NCBI GenBank assembly: GCA_012295275.1 | Contig: CM022675.1 | Span: forward strand, 11,519,516 to 11,529,515 | Length of the DNA: 10,000 bases | Source: Chrysomallon squamiferum | Lineage: Eukaryota > Mollusca > Gastropoda > Neomphalida > Peltospiridae | Direction: 5' to 3' | Part shown: piece after piece, positions 6,716 to 10,000 of the stretch | Position numbering within the stretch: the first letter of the stretch is position 1 | Layout of the letters: every line of letters begins with the position of its first letter | Program-made: the position numbers and the translations under genes | The notes under the pieces: model-generated | Told to the model about the DNA's origin: nothing | The model's input: the letters and a program-made list of their open reading frames with translations, nothing else | Databases searched by the model: none

Positions 6716-6733
6716 TCAAAAACTGTCCAACAG

Positions 6734-6891
6734 GGAATCACAGGATTTTGCCCCCACCCAAAAATAAAAACAATATCGATGACGTCATAGAACGTGCAGC
6801 TAACCAAGGCATCGCCAACCGAGTTTATCTTGCCTTGGGGAGGACTAAAAGCGTTTCTCTACGACATCTTAAAAGAATCTTTCTTCTTTAA
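6734..6891 (+). other. Weak candidate terminal coding exon, unknown product
   Basis: A T28 run is followed by a CAACAG/G acceptor-like junction at 6733/6734. The frame then remains open to TAA at 6889-6891. The distal residues are of mixed composition (IDDVIERAANQGIANRVYL, then ALGRTKSVSLRHLKR), unlike the Phe-rich artefact upstream. GC and CpG content rise in the same stretch. I recognise no domain. A palindromic CRE inside it (6779-6788) offers a regulatory alternative. Together with the minus-strand candidate at 5396-5603 it would require two overlapping antisense transcripts, which lowers the chance that both are real. It may simply be a chance frame of about 50 codons. Confidence 0.17.
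6779..6788. promoter_or_regulatory. Palindromic CRE with flanks (ATGACGTCAT)
   Basis: A full 10-bp palindrome contains TGACGTCA, an ideal CREB/ATF site. It is the second full CRE in the window and again lies in an island of complex, CpG-containing sequence. The match is seen; function is inferred. Confidence 0.35.
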
Positions 6892-7203
6892 TTACGGAGT
6901 GTTTTTTCGAGAAACAAACGCATAAAATGGGTCTTAAAAAATTTTCAGGCCGGCCATAAATCAGATCTTTTGGACAGCAAAATGATCGAGTCACTGGCTG
7001 ATACAGAATTTCAGATTTAAACAACCTTTTTTTGATTACAAAAGTAAAATAAAAATCGGAATGTAATTTGTTAACGGCGAGCCCAGGCTGAGAAAGATTT
7101 TCTCTGTCTACTTTGATGTGTTGAGAACTAATGAATTAAAGTTTTAAAAGAAAGCTTTCTGGGGGATTAACTACTGAACAAACAGTTTTTTAATGCTGGA
7201 TAC

Positions 7204-7206
<3 letters not shown>
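6892..7206. other. Complex unique sequence with scattered regulatory-like motifs
   Basis: No gene is seen in this non-repetitive interval. Noteworthy strings are an 8-bp palindrome GGCCGGCC at 6948-6955, followed by CATAAA (CDX/Hox-like), an ACTTTGATG TCF/LEF-like site near 7110-7118, and GGGATTAA near 7163 (Otx/Pitx-like core). Each is short enough to be chance. Together with the upstream CRE they make a plausible enhancer, no more. Confidence 0.3.

Positions 7207-7236
<30 letters not shown>
7207..7236. repeat. Poly(T) tract, T30
   Basis: A pure run of 30 T leads directly into GT-rich and then GA/GACA-rich sequence. Confidence 0.93.
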
Positions 7237-7237
<1 letters not shown>

Positions 7238-7326
7238 TGTGTCTTCGAGTCTTTGTGTGCGTGTGTGAAAGACAAAGAGAGAGACAGAGAGACAGAGACA
7301 GAGAGAGAGAGAGACAGAGGGAGAGT
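7237..7326. repeat. GT-rich then GA/GACA compound tract
   Basis: Imperfect GTGTGT units pass into GAGA and GACAGA units, echoing the organisation of the array at 4617-4826 in reversed order (GA then GT there, GT then GA here). The Arg/Glu/Asp-rich frame is an artefact. Confidence 0.85.
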
Positions 7327-7451
7327 ATGTGTCTGTGTTTTGAAATGTTAGTTTATCAGAGGATAAGTGAGTGTATGTGCTTTTGTGCTTATGTTTATTT
7401 AGTTATTAAATTATGTGTTATACTATCTCTTTTAATTGCTTTTATATGTAC
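7327..7451. other. T/G-rich sequence, no feature seen
   Basis: This is a short low-complexity interval between the GACA and GATA tracts. Its open frame continues from the repeat and is not called. Confidence 0.5.
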
Positions 7452-7600
<149 letters not shown>

Positions 7601-7724
7601 GACAGATGCACTTTTTTTCTTTCTTTTTTGAGTATGTATGTTGGTTTTTGAGGGGATGTTGTTTAAAAAAAAAATTATTATTATTTTATATTTTATTTTA
7701 TTATCGCCATCATCATTATTATTA

Positions 7725-7880
<156 letters not shown>

Positions 7881-7900
7881 TTATTATTATTATTATTATT

Positions 7901-7973
7901 TGGTTTTTTTTTGTTTTTTTTTTGTTGTTGTTGTTGTTTTTTTTTTTTTTTTTTTTTTTTGTTGTTGTTTGGT
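7901..7973. repeat. TTTG/TTG and T24 tract
   Basis: T-rich sequence with TTG units (about 7921-7936), a pure T24 run (7937-7960) and three more TTG-like units. Confidence 0.9.
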
Positions 7974-8176
7974 TGGTGTTCCCTTTCTTTATAGCTATAT
8001 AAGATTTCTGAATCAAAACTGTTGATAAGATCAGTATAACGTAATGAACACTTCTCCCAAACCATTAATCGCTTCATAAATTTTTTAATTGCTCCATTTT
8101 GCTGGTGAACAAATCCCAGGTATTAAAACAGTGCATTGTCATTACAGCTCTGTCTCTAACGCAGGTGGGAAATTAA
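7974..8176. other. Unique sequence, no gene recognised
   Basis: This is moderately complex AT-rich sequence with several ATTA/TAAT homeodomain-type cores and no open frame or splice pattern I would defend. Confidence 0.5.
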
Positions 8177-8213
8177 TTTTTTTTTTTTTTTTTTTTTTTT
8201 ACCTGGATCAGGT
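8177..8213. repeat. T24 tract followed by ACCTG-GAT-CAGGT inverted repeat
   Basis: A pure T24 run (8177-8200) is directly followed by 5-bp inverted arms around GAT (8201-8213). The arms contain ZEB/Snail-type CAGGT cores facing each other. A stem followed by T would suggest a terminator only in the reverse order and in bacteria, so I do not call one. Confidence 0.6.
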
Positions 8214-8648
8214 ATGACAATTTACTTTTATTTATTTTGTCCCTAGAGTTACCATTTTTTTATCCCACAATTAATCATGTAAAAGAAATTAGTTATTTAT
8301 GACCCGTTTTTGAATTAAACGACTCAATCTGTTAAAAGAAAAAAAAAAATAAAAAAATTAAAAATGGGCGAAAAATCCCATTAAATTTAAAAAAATTAAA
8401 AAATAAAAGAAAAAAGAACACGATGAGAGGGACAGTCTTAAAAAGAATGTGAGAAACGTAAAATGAAAGAGAGAGGGAATGAAAGAAAAAATCTAGAATA
8501 ACAAAGAGATGAACTTATTTTAGAGAATTTTAGGTGTGTTTGTACAAACCATGAAGTTTAATGTTTATTATTTTTTGCGAATTACTATTTTTAATGCTGC
8601 AGACACAGTTATTAGTGCTATTGTTATTTCAGTTTGAATTCTTATTTC

Positions 8649-8649
<1 letters not shown>
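8214..8649. other. AT-rich gene-free stretch with A-rich patch
   Basis: From about 8334 to 8420 the plus strand is A-rich with imperfect AAAAT units. GAAA/GAGA-like strings continue to about 8495. The remainder is ordinary AT-rich sequence with nothing supported. Confidence 0.55.
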
Positions 8650-8715
<66 letters not shown>

Positions 8716-8730
8716 TATATTATTATTATT
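8650..8730. repeat. (TTA)n microsatellite
   Basis: Perfect TTA units run to 8715, then a TTTATA interruption and a few more units to 8730. It forms the clean left end of a trinucleotide domain that continues to 9396. The Tyr homopolymer frame is an artefact. Confidence 0.96.
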
Positions 8731-8744
8731 CTGAACTAACAAAA

Positions 8745-9396
8745 ATAGCAGTAGTAATAGTAATAGTAGTAGTAGCTGTTGTTGTTGCAGTTGTTGTAGT
8801 GATAGTGGTACTGGATAGTAATATCTGCAGCAGTAATAGCTGTACCTGTAGTATTAGTAGTTATAGCGCTAGTAGTACTAGTAATACTAATTGTAGAACT
8901 AATAGTGTTTGTAGAAATTTTCCTGATATAGTTTTAATAGTAGTGACAACAGTAGGATAAGTAGTTGTACTAATAACTGTATTAGTAGTTGTTGTACAAG
9001 TAGTAGTAATAATAATAATAATAATAATGACGATGATTATGATGTTGAGGATGATGATATAACAACAACAACAGCAGATGGACATTAAAATTAGTAGATG
9101 TATTAGTAGTAGTGGCAGTAGTACTAGTAGCAGTGGTTTTAGTAGTAGTAATATTATTAGTAGAAATAATAGTAATTATAGCAGTAGTAGTAATAGTAGA
9201 GTTAATAGTAGAGATAGTAACAGTAGTGGTAGGAGTAAGATTAATAGTAGTAGCAGCCTCGACAGCAGTATTAGTAGTAGAATAGTAATAGTAATAGTAG
9301 AACTAGTAGTAGTAGTACTAATAGTGGTGGTAGTTGAAGTAGTTGTAGTAGTGATAGCTGTAGAGTAGTAGTAGTAGCAGTAGTAGTAGTAGTATA
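8745..9396. repeat. Degenerate TAG/GTA/AGT trinucleotide domain
   Basis: About 650 bp is dominated by imperfect TAG-type triplets, with short embedded runs of TTG (about 8777-8796), AAT (about 9007-9027), GAT (about 9028-9058) and CAA (about 9061-9073). The period of three leaves open frames on both strands: Ser/Asn-rich or Val-rich on plus, Thr-rich on minus. Frame 9078-9368 switches from a Ser-rich to a Val-rich register part way, showing that the repeat changes phase. This is a very old, mutated triplet expansion or several merged ones. I see no protein-coding signal beyond the periodicity. Confidence 0.85.
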
Positions 9397-9769
9397 ACTA
9401 CCTTAACTAGTTCTAGTACTACAACTGCCACTATAATTATAACTATTACAATCTCTACATGTTCACGTTCTTACAGACAAGGCATAGCGTTAAAGAAAAT
9501 TAATTAATTTTATAATAACAGAAGATCGATAAGTAAATAAAAATAATTAAAATAAGACTTAAAAAATAGAGAATATTTGAAATAAATAAAGACATCAGTC
9601 AGGCATTTTAATAATAGATAAATATTTTTAAGCATCAATCAAAACGATTTTAATATTAATGAGACGAAATGTATGCACATTGTGTCACTTTGACCTTAGC
9701 TGTATATAATAATGTCATACAATCTACGTCGGCAACTTAATGTAGCTTATTTTTAAGTATGTCATTGTT
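9397..9769. other. AT-rich unique sequence, no gene recognised
   Basis: No gene or repeat is recognised. A nuclear-receptor half-site (TGACCT, 9691-9696; reverse AGGTCA with a CTA extension) lies close to a TATATAA-like string at about 9703-9709. The pair recalls a core promoter, but nothing downstream supports a transcript, so I leave it as an observation. Confidence 0.4.
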
Positions 9770-9916
9770 ATTTATTTTATTTTATTTATTCATTCATTCT
9801 TTCGTTAATTTATTATTATTTTTTTCTTATTATTTATTTATTAACATATTTTATTTTTATTATTTTTTATTATTATTATTTATTTTTTATTATTATTTTT
9901 TTTTTTATGTTTTTGT
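9770..9916. repeat. TTTA/TTAT-rich low-complexity sequence
   Basis: This is imperfect T-rich sequence built from TTTA, TTAT and TTCA units with T runs up to about 9. It resembles 2236-2475 and is not a clean array. Confidence 0.8.
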
Positions 9917-10000
9917 TTGTTTTTAAGGTAATAATTTAGAAATGTATACGGTTGTATTAAAACACCGTTACCTGTGTATTACCCGTTAACTATTTACAAT
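9917..10000. other. Window end, AT-rich, no feature seen
   Basis: This short end segment contains two ACCGTTA/CCCGTTA strings about 17 bp apart. Nothing can be assigned. Confidence 0.4.

Noticed and set aside
6487-6720. Phe-rich plus-strand frames that could look like membrane segments
   Set aside because: The hydrophobic residues come from T33, T19 and T28 runs. Only the part after 6734 has mixed composition and is listed as a weak exon candidate.
8177-8213. Rho-independent terminator (stem plus T run)
   Set aside because: The T run precedes the small dyad on the plus strand. On the minus strand the dyad is followed by A and not T. The sequence is also eukaryotic in character.
8634-8960. 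Poly-Tyr then Val-rich and Cys/Ser-rich plus-strand frame, and the Thr-rich minus-strand frame at 8861-9085
   Set aside because: These come from the TTA array and the TAG/GTA domain read in different registers.
9078-9368. Ser/Asn-rich frame resembling a low-complexity prion-like or silk-like protein
   Set aside because: It follows the AGT register of a degenerate triplet repeat and switches to poly-Val when the repeat changes phase, as expected for noncoding repeat decay.
9691-9709. Nuclear-receptor half-site and TATATAA-like string as a core promoter
   Set aside because: TATATAA is common in AT-rich DNA, and no transcript, exon or initiator follows it.

Overview
This window looks like intergenic or deep-intronic DNA from an AT-rich animal genome, and I find no gene in it that I can call with confidence. 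It carries very long perfect microsatellites (GA, CT, TTA, TTTA, GATA, TTC), many poly(T) tracts, and diffuse CA/TA and TAG-type low-complexity sequence. There are no closely packed ORFs, ribosome binding sites or operons. This texture is what I would expect of a mollusc, most likely a cephalopod. That guess rests on general repeat character and not on a recognised gene. Other lophotrochozoans are possible.

Layout. 1-300 is a unique, CpG-containing segment with a palindromic CRE and a CCAAT box. 301-1160 alternates poly(T), an 82-bp AG array and pyrimidine-rich repeats. 1160-3300 is AT-rich filler with TTG, TA/CA, TTTA, TG and T28 tracts. 3300-3660 is more complex and holds a motif present twice. 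3658-3747 is a TTC-to-TTA compound array. 3961-4440 is the most structured element: a ten-copy, 48-bp minisatellite in which two unit types alternate to give a 96-bp higher-order period, followed by decayed units to about 4570. 4617-4826 is a GA/GACA/GT array. 4830-5760 is the longest complex interval. It has an ETS/RFX-like composite site and a CpG-dense stretch containing a weak minus-strand exon candidate. 5788-6720 returns to A, CA, CT and T tracts. 6720-7200 is a second complex island with a palindromic CRE and a weak plus-strand exon candidate. 7207-7973 is T30, GACA, a 110-bp GATA array and a 149-bp TTA array. 7974-8640 is moderately complex with T24 and A-rich parts. 8650-9396 is one long trinucleotide domain (perfect TTA, then degenerate TAG/GTA). 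9397-10000 is AT-rich.

No gene network can be described. The points most worth following are the alternating minisatellite, the CpG-dense island at about 5.3-5.6 kb, the two exon candidates, and the strong T-over-A orientation bias of the homopolymers. Most long open frames here are by-products of repeats whose unit contains no stop codon, and I reject them as genes.
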